A DNA stretch of 64,000 nt from Flavobacteriaceae bacterium LSUCC0859 (lineage in GTDB: Bacteria > Bacteroidota > Bacteroidia > Flavobacteriales > Flavobacteriaceae), in NCBI GenBank assembly GCA_022239325.1, contig JAKOGP010000004.1, positions 124,001 to 188,000 on the forward strand, given 5' to 3'. The translations under genes were made by a program, and so were the position numbers. Shown here piece by piece: positions 8,491 to 18,299 of this stretch. Positions within the stretch are counted from its first letter, which is position 1, and each line of letters opens with the position of its first letter. The notes under the pieces were generated by a model. The model made no database searches. It saw only the letters and a list, made by a program, of their open reading frames with translations, and was not told the origin of the DNA.

Positions 8491-8550
8491 GGCCAGAGTT
8501 TTTACAGTCTAGTGATGTATTTTGCAGACTGCAAACCTCTGGCCTTTATT
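8491..8550 (+). other. Intercistronic two-step hairpin
   Basis: Between metY and the metX-thrA fusion, GGCCAGAG (8491-8498) pairs perfectly with CTCTGGCC (8537-8544), and inside it CAGTCT (8505-8510) pairs with AGACTG (8526-8531). TTTATT follows. It could trim or partly terminate the operon transcript, or protect a processed end. It also argues against translation starting at the TTG at 8522, which lies inside the structure. Confidence 0.6.
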
Positions 8551-8563
8551 AGGAATTTATATT

Positions 8564-11500
8564 ATGGAAATCATTCAACTGAACAACTACCAAACCCTCT
8601 CAGGTCATATCCAAGATATTTCTTTGAGTTACGAACATTTTGGACAGCCTATAGACGCTGCTCCTGTAGTGCTTGTAAATCATGCCCTTACTGGTAATTC
8701 TAAGGTGGCCGGCGAAGGTGGCTGGTGGAACGCACTTATTGGCCCTGGAAAATGTATAGACACGGATAGTTACGCCATACTGTCTTTTAATGTCCCAGGA
8801 AATGGTTATGATGGCTTTCTGATAGAAGACTATAAAAAATTTGTAGCTGGAGACATAGCTGCTATTTTTTTAAAGGGACTAGAGATCCTTGGTGTTTCCA
8901 AACTCTATGCTATTATCGGTGGCTCCCTAGGGGGAGGAATAGCCTGGGAAATGGCTGCTTTACATCCCACTATAAGCCAGCATCTCATTCCGGTAGCCTC
9001 AGACTGGAAATCTACCGATTGGCTCATGGCCAACTGTCAAATTCAAGAGCAGTTTTTACTAAATTCCAAACAACCTGTGCACGACGCCCGCATGCATGCC
9101 ATGCTATGCTACCGCACTCCGGAGTCCTTTAACCAGCGTTTTAAAAGAAGCACCAATGAAGACCTTCAGGTTTTTAATGTGGAGAGTTGGCTTACCCACC
9201 ATGGAGAAAAACTGCAGTCGCGTTTTCAGCTAGCGGCTTATAAATTGGTGAATCAGCTTTTACGTACCATAGATATCACCAGAAATGGGCCTCAGGCTTT
9301 TAAGAAATTACAGGAAAGTGACACCCATATTCACATTATTGGGGTAGACTCAGATTTGTTTTTTACGGCCAACGAAAATAAAGAAACCTTTAAGCAGCTG
9401 GCACAATCTAGATCTAATGTGACCTACGGTGAAATTAGATCTGTACACGGCCACGACGCTTTTCTATTGGAATTTGAGCAATTAGAACAGCTCTTGGCGG
9501 GTATTTTTAGTCCGATTGCCGCACAGAAAAAAATTCAGGTGCTTAAGTTTGGGGGTAAATCATTGGCCAATGGAGAAGGGATAGAAAAGGTGTGTGAGAT
9601 TATTGCTCAAAAGCAATCCCAAGGGCAGCCCATTGCAGTGGTGGTTTCTGCCAGGGACCAAGCCACTAACCAGTTGGAACACTTATTGGAGGCAGCAGCG
9701 TCAGGTGCAGAATATACCCAGGCCTTTGAGGAGTTTAAGACCGAGCAGCAGCAGCCCATTCCAGAAGACATTCTAGCTGAAGATTTTGAGCAGTTGAGGC
9801 AGATACTGGCAGGGGTAGCTTTAGTAAGAGATTACAGCCTGAAGACCAAAGACCAGCTTCTGGCCTTTGGAGAAGTTCTTTCCGTGAAGACCCTAGTTTG
9901 CCTATTAAAAATCAAGGGCGTGGAAGCACAATTTTTAGATAGTCGCAAACTCATCAGAACCAATAATCAGTTTGGTCAGGCTCAGGTACAAGAAGTGCCT
10001 TCTAGGCAGCAAATAAAACAAGCAGTAGCAGATGTAGCCCCAGGTGTCATTCCTGTTTTAACTGGTTTTATTGGAGGTACTGAAGCAGGAGAGACCACTA
10101 CTCTGGGACGCAATGGGAGCAATTATTCCGCGGCCTTATTAGCTAGTTATTTAGAGGCTGGAGAACTTCAAAACTTCACCCATGTAGATGGGATTTATAC
10201 CGCAGACCCCAATTTGGTACCCGCTGCTCAAAAAATAGAAGCCTTGTCTTACTCTGAGGCCAATGAGTTGGCCAATTTTGGTGCTACTATTTTACATGCA
10301 AAGACCATTATACCACTAATAGAAAAGAATATTCCGCTTAGAATATTAAATACATTTAAGGCAGACAACAAGGGTACCCTTATTAGTGCCACACCTACCA
10401 AAGAAGGCATTAAGTCTCTATCTGTTATTGAGGCTGTAAGTCTGATAAATATAGAAGGACGTGGTCTTCTAGGGAAGGCAGGGGTAGACGCTAGAATTTT
10501 TAGAGCCTTGGCTCAGGTAGACATTAGCGTGAGTATTATTTCTCAAGGTTCCTCTGAACGGGGGATAGGTTTAGTAGTAGCAGACAAAGACGCCACCAAG
10601 GCTATTATTGCTTTGGAGAAAGAATTTGAGTCTGATTTTTATGCCCAAGATGTCAATAGGATATATGCGGTAGACCAGGTCTCTGTTATTTCTATAGTAG
10701 GGCAAGATTTAAGTTCCTTTCACAAGCCATACAATGCTCTTATTAAAAATCAAATAGTGCCTTTGCTCTTTAACAATACAGTCACAGGGAAAAACGTGTC
10801 TTTGATTGTGTATAAAAAAGATCTTATAAAGGCATTAAACGTGATACACGCCCAAATTTTTGGGCAGACCAAAAAAGTAAATATTGCCATTTTTGGAGTA
10901 GGACAAGTTGGGGGAGCTCTGGTAGATCAAATTTTAAAAGCAGCGCCACAGATAGAGAAAAGAAAAGGAATTCAACTCCAAATTTTTGCTATAGCCAATT
11001 CTTCAAAAATGTTACTAGAGGCTGGAGGGATAGATTCTTCCAATAAGGATTGGAGAAAGGCCCTCAAACAAGAAGGACAAGCGCAAGACATTGGAAAACT
11101 TTTTGACTATGCCCAATCCCAGCATTTGGAAAATCTCATTGTGGTAGACAATACGGCCAGTACCCATTTTGTAGCGCATTACAGCAGTTTTGTTGCCCAG
11201 GGTTTTGATTTGGTCTCTTCCAATAAAATTGCCAATACCGGATCTTTTGGTGCCTATGAAGCGCTGCGATCGCAGCTGCGAAAATTTCAAAAGCAATACC
11301 TTTATGAAACCAATGTAGGGGCTGGTTTACCTCTAATAGACACCATTAAGTTACTGCATTTGTCTGGAGAGAACATCACCCAAATTAGAGGGGTGTTTTC
11401 TGGTTCCTTGAGCTACATTTTTAATAGATTTTCTGACTCTGATCTCCCTTTTTCTGCCATTGTGAAAGAAGCCTTGGAGAATGGGTACACAGAGCCCGAC

Positions 11501-11956
11501 CCAAGAGAAGATTTATCTGGAAACGACGTAGGAAGAAAGCTGTTAATTTTAGCGAGAGAATTAGAACTCAAGAACGAGTTTTCAGATATAGAGATAGACA
11601 ACCTCATACCAGAGTCCTTGTCTGCTTTAGATGCGACCTCCTTTGTGGCACAAATGTCTAAATTAGATCTTATATTTGCAGAGCAGAAAAAGGCTTTGGC
11701 CCCAGGTGAGGTGCTCAGATATGTGGGTGTTTTAGATGGAGACTTGCAGCAGGAAAAGGGTCAATTAAAGGCTCAGCTCGTTGCCGTAGCAGGCTTAAGC
11801 CCCTTAGGACAGCTCAAAGGTTCAGACTCTATCATAGAAATATATACGGAGTCTTATGGAAACAGGCCCATTGTTATACAGGGAGCGGGCGCAGGAGCAG
11901 CTGTAACAGCTAGAGGAGTTTTTGGAGATATATTGAGAATAGTAGAAAAACATTAA
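8564..11956 (+). CDS. Fused homoserine O-acetyltransferase, aspartate kinase and homoserine dehydrogenase
   Basis: One 1130-residue protein joins three methionine-pathway activities. Residues 1 to about 325 are a MetX alpha/beta hydrolase with nucleophile S121 (GGSLGGG), D264 (VDSDLFF) and H297 (HGHDAF). From about 328 there is aspartate kinase (KFGGKS, later LGRNGSNYSAALLA) with ACT-type regulatory segments. From about 770 there is homoserine dehydrogenase (IAIFGVGQVGGAL, SSNKIAN, NVGAGLPLIDTIK, GYTEPDPREDLSGNDVGRKL). All catalytic motifs are intact, so the chain can phosphorylate aspartate, reduce the semialdehyde and acylate homoserine. ATG 8564 is preferred to the TTG at 8522. It lies in the S-box operon, 10 bases before the next gene. 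Acetyl rather than succinyl donor is inferred from the family. Confidence 0.93.
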   Translation: MEIIQLNNYQTLSGHIQDISLSYEHFGQPIDAAPVVLVNHALTGNSKVAGEGGWWNALIGPGKCIDTDSYAILSFNVPGNGYDGFLIEDYKKFVAGDIAAIFLKGLEILGVSKLYAIIGGSLGGGIAWEMAALHPTISQHLIPVASDWKSTDWLMANCQIQEQFLLNSKQPVHDARMHAMLCYRTPESFNQRFKRSTNEDLQVFNVESWLTHHGEKLQSRFQLAAYKLVNQLLRTIDITRNGPQAFKKLQESDTHIHIIGVDSDLFFTANENKETFKQLAQSRSNVTYGEIRSVHGHDAFLLEFEQLEQLLAGIFSPIAAQKKIQVLKFGGKSLANGEGIEKVCEIIAQKQSQGQPIAVVVSARDQATNQLEHLLEAAASGAEYTQAFEEFKTEQQQPIPEDILAEDFEQLRQILAGVALVRDYSLKTKDQLLAFGEVLSVKTLVCLLKIKGVEAQFLDSRKLIRTNNQFGQAQVQEVPSRQQIKQAVADVAPGVIPVLTGFIGGTEAGETTTLGRNGSNYSAALLASYLEAGELQNFTHVDGIYTADPNLVPAAQKIEALSYSEANELANFGATILHAKTIIPLIEKNIPLRILNTFKADNKGTLISATPTKEGIKSLSVIEAVSLINIEGRGLLGKAGVDARIFRALAQVDISVSIISQGSSERGIGLVVADKDATKAIIALEKEFESDFYAQDVNRIYAVDQVSVISIVGQDLSSFHKPYNALIKNQIVPLLFNNTVTGKNVSLIVYKKDLIKALNVIHAQIFGQTKKVNIAIFGVGQVGGALVDQILKAAPQIEKRKGIQLQIFAIANSSKMLLEAGGIDSSNKDWRKALKQEGQAQDIGKLFDYAQSQHLENLIVVDNTASTHFVAHYSSFVAQGFDLVSSNKIANTGSFGAYEALRSQLRKFQKQYLYETNVGAGLPLIDTIKLLHLSGENITQIRGVFSGSLSYIFNRFSDSDLPFSAIVKEALENGYTEPDPREDLSGNDVGRKLLILARELELKNEFSDIEIDNLIPESLSALDATSFVAQMSKLDLIFAEQKKALAPGEVLRYVGVLDGDLQQEKGQLKAQLVAVAGLSPLGQLKGSDSIIEIYTESYGNRPIVIQGAGAGAAVTARGVFGDILRIVEKH

Positions 11957-11966
11957 TGTAGCCCAT

Positions 11967-13148
11967 ATGGAAGAAAAGGAATTTGAAACCCGTGCCATTC
12001 GCATGCAGACGCCTAGGTCTGAAAACTTAGAGCATTCCACTCCTTTATACCTAACTTCTAGCTTTGTCTTTGAAGACGCAGAAGACATGCGGGCTTCTTT
12101 TGCAGAGGAAAAAGAGCGAAATATCTATTCCAGATACGCCAACCCCAATACTTCAGAACTCATTCAAAAAATATGTGCCATGGAAGGTGCAGACGCTGGA
12201 TTTGCCTTTGCCTCAGGTATGGCAGCAGTGTACAGTACTTTTGCTGCCCTGCTGGAGAGCGGGGACCATATAGTGTCCTGTGCCAGTGTCTTTGGTTCTA
12301 CCCTGAGTTTGTATACTCAGTTTTTCCCTAAATGGCAGATTAGTACAGACTTATTTCATGTAAACGCTAGCGCCTCTGAGATTGAAAGTCTTATAAAGCC
12401 TCAGACCAAAGTGATTTATGTGGAGTCTCCCACCAACCCAGGGGTAGATGTTTTAGACCTACAAATGGTAGGTGATTTGGCTAAAAAACACGGACTCATA
12501 CTCATTGTAGACAATTGTTTTGCTTCTCCCTATCTGCAGCAACCCATTGCTTTTGGGGCCCACTTAGTGGTGCATTCTGCCACTAAACTCATAGATGGTC
12601 AAGGTCGGGTCTTGGGAGGTGTTACTGTGGGAAGGAGAGATCTGATAGATAAGATTTACAGATTTTCAAGAATTTCTGGGCCAGCCATGTCCCCATTTAA
12701 CGCTTGGGTACTCTCTAAGAGTTTAGAGACGTTAGCGGTGCGGGTAGACCGCCATTGTGACAATGCCTTAGCCTTAGCCACTTATTTAGAGGCCCACCCA
12801 AAGGTAATAATGGTTAAATATCCTTTTTTAAAATCTCACCCCCGCTATTCTATAGCTAAGAAACAAATGAAAGCAGGAGGTGCCGTTGTAGCTTTTGAAA
12901 TTAAGGGTGGTTTAGAGATAGGTAAAGCCTTTTTTAATAATATTCAAATGTTGTCTCTCTCTGCCAATCTGGGAGACTCCAGAAGTATTGTAACCCATCC
13001 TGCCAGCACCACCCATGCTAAATTAAGCCCTCAGGAGCGGGAACACGCCGGTATAAGCGAGGGGCTTATCCGGGTTTCAGTTGGTTTAGAAAACCCTAAA
13101 GATATAATTGCAGACGTGGCTCAGGCCATAGATAAAGCCACCCAATAA
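11967..13148 (+). CDS. Trans-sulfuration PLP enzyme (MetZ/MetB-like)
   Basis: A 393-residue Cys/Met-metabolism PLP enzyme. The PLP lysine is K207 in [16 protein letters not shown]; the substrate loop reads [21 protein letters not shown], and [15 protein letters not shown] precedes the cofactor phosphate site. Its length and the [19 protein letters not shown] start are typical of O-succinylhomoserine sulfhydrylase or cystathionine gamma-synthase, and it is distinct from the longer MetY at the operon's head. It may use O-acylhomoserine with sulfide or cysteine; the sequence does not settle which. The spacing from the fusion gene (10 bases) supports co-transcription. Confidence 0.88.
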   Translation: MEEKEFETRAIRMQTPRSENLEHSTPLYLTSSFVFEDAEDMRASFAEEKERNIYSRYANPNTSELIQKICAMEGADAGFAFASGMAAVYSTFAALLESGDHIVSCASVFGSTLSLYTQFFPKWQISTDLFHVNASASEIESLIKPQTKVIYVESPTNPGVDVLDLQMVGDLAKKHGLILIVDNCFASPYLQQPIAFGAHLVVHSATKLIDGQGRVLGGVTVGRRDLIDKIYRFSRISGPAMSPFNAWVLSKSLETLAVRVDRHCDNALALATYLEAHPKVIMVKYPFLKSHPRYSIAKKQMKAGGAVVAFEIKGGLEIGKAFFNNIQMLSLSANLGDSRSIVTHPASTTHAKLSPQEREHAGISEGLIRVSVGLENPKDIIADVAQAIDKATQ

Positions 13149-13158
13149 AACGCATATT

Positions 13159-16100
13159 TTGACCCAAAACAAAAAGAAACACATCCATAAGCCAAGTATT
13201 CAAAGCCAGCTCAAAGAGCGTGTACTTGTTCTTGATGGCGCCATGGGCACCATGATTCAAGAGTATAAGTTTACAGAGGCAGACTACAGAGGAGAGCGAT
13301 TTAAGGATTGGGCGCAACCCTTGCAGGGAAATAACGATCTACTTACGCTTACCCAACCTCAGGCCATAAAAACCATCCATGAAAAATATTTAGAGGCAGG
13401 AGCAGACATCATAGAAACCAACACCTTTTCTTGTACCACCATAGCCATGGAGGATTATCAAATGCAAGACCTGGTCTATGAGTTAAACTACCAAGGGGCT
13501 AGAATTGCCTTAGAAGCTGCAGCAGCATACACGGCCAAAAATCCAAATAAACCTAGGTATGTAGCCGGAAGTATTGGACCCACCAACAGAACAGCTAGTC
13601 TGTCTCCAGATGTAAACAATCCTGGTTATAGAGCGGTGAGTTTTGAAGATTTAAAAGTGGCTTACCAGCAGCAAGTGAGTGCCTTATTAGACGCAGGAAC
13701 CGACATTTTGTTGGTAGAAACTGTTTTTGACACCCTCAATGCCAAAGCTGCCTTATTTGCCATAGAGGCAGAAAAAAAAGCCAGAAATATCTCCATTCCC
13801 ATCATGGTGAGCGGCACCATTACAGACGCCTCTGGGCGTACTTTATCTGGCCAGACGGCAGAGGCTTTTCTTATTTCCATGGCCCATTCAGACCTTTTGT
13901 CTATTGGTTTTAATTGCGCCTTGGGCGCTAAGGCCTTGCTGCCCCACTTAGAGGTATTGGCAAAAAAAGCGCCTTTTGCGGTTTCTGCCCATCCCAATGC
14001 TGGTTTGCCTAACGCCTTTGGCGGATACGACGAAAGTGCTGCAGAAATGGCCGCTCAAATACAGCAGTATATAGATTTAGGTTTGGTGAATATTGTAGGT
14101 GGTTGCTGCGGAACAAGACCTGCACATATAGAGGCCATTTCTTCTATAGCCGCTGCCGCTAAGCCCAGGCTTATAACCGGAAGAATTGCAGGACCCATGC
14201 AACTTTCAGGTTTAGAGCCTTTGGTACTCACTCCAGATTTGAATTTTGTGAATGTTGGAGAACGCACCAATGTGGCGGGTTCTAAGATGTTTTTGAGATT
14301 GATTAAAGAAGGAGACTACGACGCTGCACTTGCTGTGGCCAGAGATCAGGTAGAAAATGGTGCTCAGATTATTGATATTAACATGGACGACGGTCTCATA
14401 GACGGGACAGAAGCCATGGTAAACTTCTTGAATTTAGTAGTGGCAGAACCAGATATTTCTAGGGTACCCATTATGATAGATAGTTCTAAATGGGAGATCA
14501 TAGAAGCTGGCCTGAGGGTAGTTCAGGGCAAATGCGTGGTAAATTCCATTAGTTTAAAAGAAGGGGAAGACACTTTTTTAGCCCAGGCCAAACGTATTAA
14601 AGAATACGGAGCTGCAGTGATTGTCATGGCATTCGATGAGGTTGGACAGGCAGACAATTACGAGCGTAGAATAGAGATAGCCAGACGTTCCTATGACCTA
14701 TTAGTGCAACAAATAGATTTTCCAGCCCAGGATATTATTTTTGACCTCAATATTTTTCCGGTGGCCACAGGTATGGAGGAGCACAGACGCAACGCTATAG
14801 ACTTTATTGAAGCTACGCGTTGGGTACGTACTCATTTACCTCATGCTTCTGTTAGTGGCGGTGTGAGTAATGTGTCCTTTAGTTTTAGGGGGAATAATCC
14901 CGTGAGAGAAGCCATGCACTCTGTTTTTTTGTATCACGCCATTGACGCTGGTATGAATATGGGGATTGTGAACCCGGCTATGTTAGAGGTCTATGATGAC
15001 ATTCCCAAAGACCTCTTGGAGTATGTAGAAGATGTTATACTAGACAGAAAGCCAGACGCCACAGAGCGCTTATTAGACTTTGCAGAGGGCTTTGTAGGAA
15101 CCACAAAAGAAAGTAAGGTAGACCTATCCTGGAGAACCTTGCCTTTGCAAGACAGAATTACCAGAGCTCTAGTAAAGGGCCTAGACGCTTTTATAATAGA
15201 AGACGTAGAAGAAGCCAGGTTGGCTGCAGCAGCTCCAATTCAAGTGATTGAGGGCAACCTCATGAAGGGGATGAATGTGGTTGGTGATCTTTTTGGGAGC
15301 GGTAAGATGTTTTTGCCACAGGTGGTTAAATCTGCTCGAGTGATGAAAAAAGCAGTAGCCTATTTGCTTCCTTTTATAGAAGAGGATAAGAAATCGCAGA
15401 CTAACTACGACTCCAGCGCCTCCCAGTCTGCTGGGAAAATACTAATGGCTACGGTTAAAGGAGATGTGCACGATATTGGTAAAAATATTGTCAGTGTGGT
15501 TCTCGCTTGCAATAATTATGAAATTATAGACTTAGGGGTGATGGTGCCTCCAGAGAAAATTATAGCAGCCGCCAAAGCGCACGGAGTTGACGCCATTGGT
15601 CTCAGCGGGCTTATTACCCCCTCTTTGGATGAGATGGTGTACTTGGCAGAAGCCATGGAAAGAGAGGGTCTTACCATGCCATTGCTCATTGGAGGAGCTA
15701 CAACCTCTAAAGCCCATACGGCTGTAAAAATAGCTCCGGCTTATAGCCAGGCTGTAGTTCATGTAAATGACGCTTCTAGAGCGGTTACAGTGGTTGGAGA
15801 CTTATTGCAAAAAGAGACTTCCAAGGCCTATAAAGCCAAACTTAAGACAGATTACGATCAGTTTAGAGATCAGTTTTTAAGTAGGGCAAAAACCAAAGAG
15901 TATGTGTCTTTATCTGAGGCTAGGGCCAATGCTTTACGCTTAGATTTTAATGACAAAAATGTGGTGGCACCAGCACGCTTAGGAATACAAATTATTGAAA
16001 AACAAGATTTAAATGCTTTGGTTCCCTATATAGATTGGACACCTTTTTTTAGAAGCTGGGAATTACACGGGCGTTATCCAGATATACTATCAGATGAGGT

Positions 16101-16872
16101 AGTAGGAGTACAAGCTACAGACTTATTTGCAGACGCTCAGAAAATGCTGAGAAAGATTATTGAAGAAGAGAAATTTACCGCTAAAGCAGTTTTTGGAATA
16201 TTCCCTGCCCAGCGAGAAGGAGCAGACGATATTGCCGTTCAAAAAAATGCAGAGCAGCGCATTATTTTGAGAACTCTTAGGCAGCAACTAAAGAAAAAAG
16301 CGGGTGTTGCTCATAGGGCTCTGTCTGATTATATTGCTCCAGCAGCTGCTGGAATTAGGGACCATATAGGTGCCTTTTGTGTCACTGCTGGTTTTGGTAC
16401 AGAAGAAATGGCCCTGAGCTATAGTGCCGCCTTAGACGACTACAATTCCATTATGGTGAAAGCCCTGGCAGACCGCTTGGCAGAGGCCTTTGCAGAATAT
16501 TTGCACCAGCAGGTACGCAGAGAGCATTGGGGGTACGCTGCTTCAGAGACTCTTGAAAATGAAGATTTAATTGCAGAGCAATACCAGGGGATTAGACCAG
16601 CCCCCGGATACCCAGCTTGTCCAGATCATTTAGAAAAGATCAGTCTCTGGGAGTTATTAGAGGTAGAAGAGCACATTGGGGTAAGTCTTACAGATAGCTT
16701 GGCCATGTGGCCTACAGCCTCTGTGTCTGGTTATTATTTTGCCCATCCAGATGCCACCTATTTTGGGGTTGGTAAAATGACCCAAGACCAATTAGAAGAT
16801 TTTGCTCACCGAAAAAACATGGATCTAGCCACAGCCAAAAAATGGTTAGCACCAAATCTTGCAGACTCATAA
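13159..16872 (+). CDS. metH: Cobalamin-dependent methionine synthase (MetH), full length
   Basis: Transfers a methyl group from 5-methyltetrahydrofolate to homocysteine. All four modules are in one 1237-residue chain. The homocysteine domain (to about 335) has zinc cysteines in GFNCALGA and [10 protein letters not shown] (around 252 and 316-317). The pterin domain covers about 355-640 ([13 protein letters not shown]). The B12 domain has [10 protein letters not shown] with the cobalt-ligand histidine near 770. The reactivation domain runs from about 900 to the end ([20 protein letters not shown]). Many flavobacteria split this enzyme in two; here it is intact. The start is TTG 13159; no ATG precedes the LDGAMGTM core. 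Confidence 0.95.
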   Translation: MTQNKKKHIHKPSIQSQLKERVLVLDGAMGTMIQEYKFTEADYRGERFKDWAQPLQGNNDLLTLTQPQAIKTIHEKYLEAGADIIETNTFSCTTIAMEDYQMQDLVYELNYQGARIALEAAAAYTAKNPNKPRYVAGSIGPTNRTASLSPDVNNPGYRAVSFEDLKVAYQQQVSALLDAGTDILLVETVFDTLNAKAALFAIEAEKKARNISIPIMVSGTITDASGRTLSGQTAEAFLISMAHSDLLSIGFNCALGAKALLPHLEVLAKKAPFAVSAHPNAGLPNAFGGYDESAAEMAAQIQQYIDLGLVNIVGGCCGTRPAHIEAISSIAAAAKPRLITGRIAGPMQLSGLEPLVLTPDLNFVNVGERTNVAGSKMFLRLIKEGDYDAALAVARDQVENGAQIIDINMDDGLIDGTEAMVNFLNLVVAEPDISRVPIMIDSSKWEIIEAGLRVVQGKCVVNSISLKEGEDTFLAQAKRIKEYGAAVIVMAFDEVGQADNYERRIEIARRSYDLLVQQIDFPAQDIIFDLNIFPVATGMEEHRRNAIDFIEATRWVRTHLPHASVSGGVSNVSFSFRGNNPVREAMHSVFLYHAIDAGMNMGIVNPAMLEVYDDIPKDLLEYVEDVILDRKPDATERLLDFAEGFVGTTKESKVDLSWRTLPLQDRITRALVKGLDAFIIEDVEEARLAAAAPIQVIEGNLMKGMNVVGDLFGSGKMFLPQVVKSARVMKKAVAYLLPFIEEDKKSQTNYDSSASQSAGKILMATVKGDVHDIGKNIVSVVLACNNYEIIDLGVMVPPEKIIAAAKAHGVDAIGLSGLITPSLDEMVYLAEAMEREGLTMPLLIGGATTSKAHTAVKIAPAYSQAVVHVNDASRAVTVVGDLLQKETSKAYKAKLKTDYDQFRDQFLSRAKTKEYVSLSEARANALRLDFNDKNVVAPARLGIQIIEKQDLNALVPYIDWTPFFRSWELHGRYPDILSDEVVGVQATDLFADAQKMLRKIIEEEKFTAKAVFGIFPAQREGADDIAVQKNAEQRIILRTLRQQLKKKAGVAHRALSDYIAPAAAGIRDHIGAFCVTAGFGTEEMALSYSAALDDYNSIMVKALADRLAEAFAEYLHQQVRREHWGYAASETLENEDLIAEQYQGIRPAPGYPACPDHLEKISLWELLEVEEHIGVSLTDSLAMWPTASVSGYYFAHPDATYFGVGKMTQDQLEDFAHRKNMDLATAKKWLAPNLADS

Positions 16873-16875
16873 ACT

Positions 16876-17829
16876 ATGAAGATAACAGATCATATAAAAG
16901 CCGCTCAAGGGAAAACGCTATTTTCTTTTGAAATTGTACCACCCGTAAAAGGGAAAAATATTCAGGAGCTCTATGACAATATAGATCCTCTCATGGAATA
17001 CAAACCTCCATTCATAGACGTAACCACTTCTAGGGAAGAGTTTGTGTACATTAAAAAAGACGGTCTTTTAGATAAAAAACTCACTCGAATGCGTCCCGGA
17101 ACGGTAGGTATTTGTGCTTCTATAGCTCACAAATATGGCGTAGACACGGTGCCCCATGTACTCTGTGGAGGTTTCACCAAAGAAGAGACAGAATATCTTT
17201 TGGTAGACTGTCAGTATTTGGGGATAGAAAACGTAATGGCTTTAAGGGGAGACGCTATGGCAGGCCAACGCTATTTTGAAGCCACAGCGGGTGGGCATGC
17301 TTATGCCAGCGGTTTGGTGTCTCAGATTCACCAGCTTTCTCAGGGGAAATATTTGCACGAGACCGTAGAGGGTATACCTACCAATTCCTTTTGTATTGGT
17401 GTAGCCGGATATCCTGAAAAACATTTAGAGGCTCCCTCTATGCAGCAAGATCTCAAACGACTAAAGGAAAAGGTAGATGCGGGTGCCCATTACGTAGTAA
17501 CGCAAATGTTTTTTGATAACCAAAAGTATTTTGAATTTGTTAGCGCTGCGAGAGAGATGGGTATTGAGGTGCCCATTATACCAGGTATTAAGCCTATTGC
17601 TGTGGAAAAGCATCTGCAACTTTTGCCGCAGGTATTTAGTTTGGACCTTCCACAGGACCTCATTGACGCGGTTAGTGACTGCTCAGACAACAAAGCAGTG
17701 AGACAAGTGGGAATTGAATGGGCCATTGCCCAATCCAAAGAGCTCTTGGCAGCCGGCGTACCTGTTTTACATTATTATTCTATGGGAAAATCTAGTAATA
17801 TAGAGGCCATAGCCAAGGAGGTATTTTAA
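16876..17829 (+). CDS. metF: 5,10-methylenetetrahydrofolate reductase (MetF)
   Basis: Makes 5-methyltetrahydrofolate for MetH. The 317-residue TIM-barrel flavoprotein starts MKITDHIKAAQGKTLFSFEI with the FSFEIVPP catalytic-glutamate motif. It continues with DVTTSREE, NVMALRGDAM (folate/FAD region) and a late QMFFDNQKYFEFV segment, all typical of MetF. It is the last gene of the S-box operon, three bases after metH. A tandem-repeat tract begins at its stop codon. Confidence 0.96.
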   Translation: MKITDHIKAAQGKTLFSFEIVPPVKGKNIQELYDNIDPLMEYKPPFIDVTTSREEFVYIKKDGLLDKKLTRMRPGTVGICASIAHKYGVDTVPHVLCGGFTKEETEYLLVDCQYLGIENVMALRGDAMAGQRYFEATAGGHAYASGLVSQIHQLSQGKYLHETVEGIPTNSFCIGVAGYPEKHLEAPSMQQDLKRLKEKVDAGAHYVVTQMFFDNQKYFEFVSAAREMGIEVPIIPGIKPIAVEKHLQLLPQVFSLDLPQDLIDAVSDCSDNKAVRQVGIEWAIAQSKELLAAGVPVLHYYSMGKSSNIEAIAKEVF

Positions 17830-17948
17830 AGTAAGTGCCTGCCTAGGAGCTGTCAGAACATAAGTTGTCAGCTAGGTGTTTTCAAAATAGAGCCTGCCAA
17901 AATAGAAGGGGCTAAAATAGAAGTTGTCAGAGAAGGATTTGTTTTTAC
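17829..17948 (+). repeat. 15-base degenerate tandem repeats after metF
   Basis: The clearest units are three exact-length copies in a row: AAAATAGAGCCTGCC, AAAATAGAAGGGGCT and AAAATAGAAGTTGTC. They are preceded by weaker units such as AAGTAAGTGCCTGCC and AGAACATAAGTTGTC that begin right at the stop codon. The metF frame stays open for 43 further codons after TAA and reads repeated K-I-E-x-x. The unit resembles the metF 3' end (AATATAGAGGCCATAGCC). The remaining bases up to 18112 are A/T-rich and hold no gene that I can see. Confidence 0.65.
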
Positions 17949-18112
17949 AGAAGCTTTATAGAAAGGGTGTTTTGAAAAAAGGAATACTCATACGGTTTTT
18001 GATTGGCTTCTATGTTTTATTGAATAGATGGTAATAAAACACCCCTAATCGTTAATAAATAAGTATTAATGAGATAGTTTTTTCATTTATTTCTAAAAAA
18101 GTGTAGAAAAGT

Positions 18113-18142
18113 ATTGATTATTAAATATAATAATTACATTAG
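18113..18142 (+). promoter_or_regulatory. Probable promoter of the aromatic operon
   Basis: ATTG at 18113-18116 is followed after 18 bases by TACATTAG (18135-18142), one mismatch from TAnnTTTG. Transcription would start near 18149, about 12 bases before the leader-peptide ATG. Confidence 0.45.
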
Positions 18143-18160
18143 CTTTTTATTGACAAATAA

Positions 18161-18235
18161 ATGATTTTACAAAGCACATTCTGGAACCGTTTTTTCTTTT
18201 ACTTCTATTTTAATAGAAGTACGAGACTTTTCTAG
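18161..18235 (+). CDS. Phe/Tyr-rich leader peptide of the aromatic operon
   Basis: An ATG at 18161 opens a 24-codon frame ending TAG (18233-18235). The peptide has seven Phe, two Tyr and one Trp, with the run FFFYFYF at residues 11-17 and an ending NRSTRLF. The Phe/Tyr codons (about 18191-18211) overlap the first arm of the attenuator hairpin, and the stop lies between arms 2 and 3. This is the arrangement of classical pheA-type leader peptides. Low charged tRNA-Phe or tRNA-Tyr would stall the ribosome there. The peptide itself probably has no other function. Confidence 0.8.
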   Translation: MILQSTFWNRFFFYFYFNRSTRLF

Positions 18236-18291
18236 GATTTTGCATACATCATAACCCTATTATAAGTCTCGCAATTGCGAGATTTTTTTTT
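18201..18291 (+). promoter_or_regulatory. Transcription attenuator (arms 1-4) before pheA
   Basis: Arm 1 ACTTCTAT (18201-18208) pairs with ATAGAAGT (18213-18220). Arm 2 CGAGACTT (18222-18229) pairs perfectly with arm 3 AAGTCTCG (18264-18271), forming the antiterminator. Arm 3-4 TCTCGC-AATT-GCGAGA (18267-18282), followed by nine T, is a Rho-independent terminator that excludes the antiterminator. A ribosome stalled on the Phe/Tyr codons covers arm 1 and frees arm 2, so the operon is read. One that reaches the stop codon covers arm 2, so the terminator forms. Confidence 0.85.
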
Positions 18292-18299
18292 GACTATAT

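Noticed and set aside
8522-8563. TTG start 14 codons upstream for the metX-thrA fusion
   Set aside because: It lies inside a strong hairpin, the added residues do not look like MetX, and an ATG with normal spacing follows at 8564.
13662-13997. Long antisense frames inside metH, gcvP and other large genes
   Set aside because: They mirror the codon bias of well-supported genes on the other strand and show no family pattern of their own.
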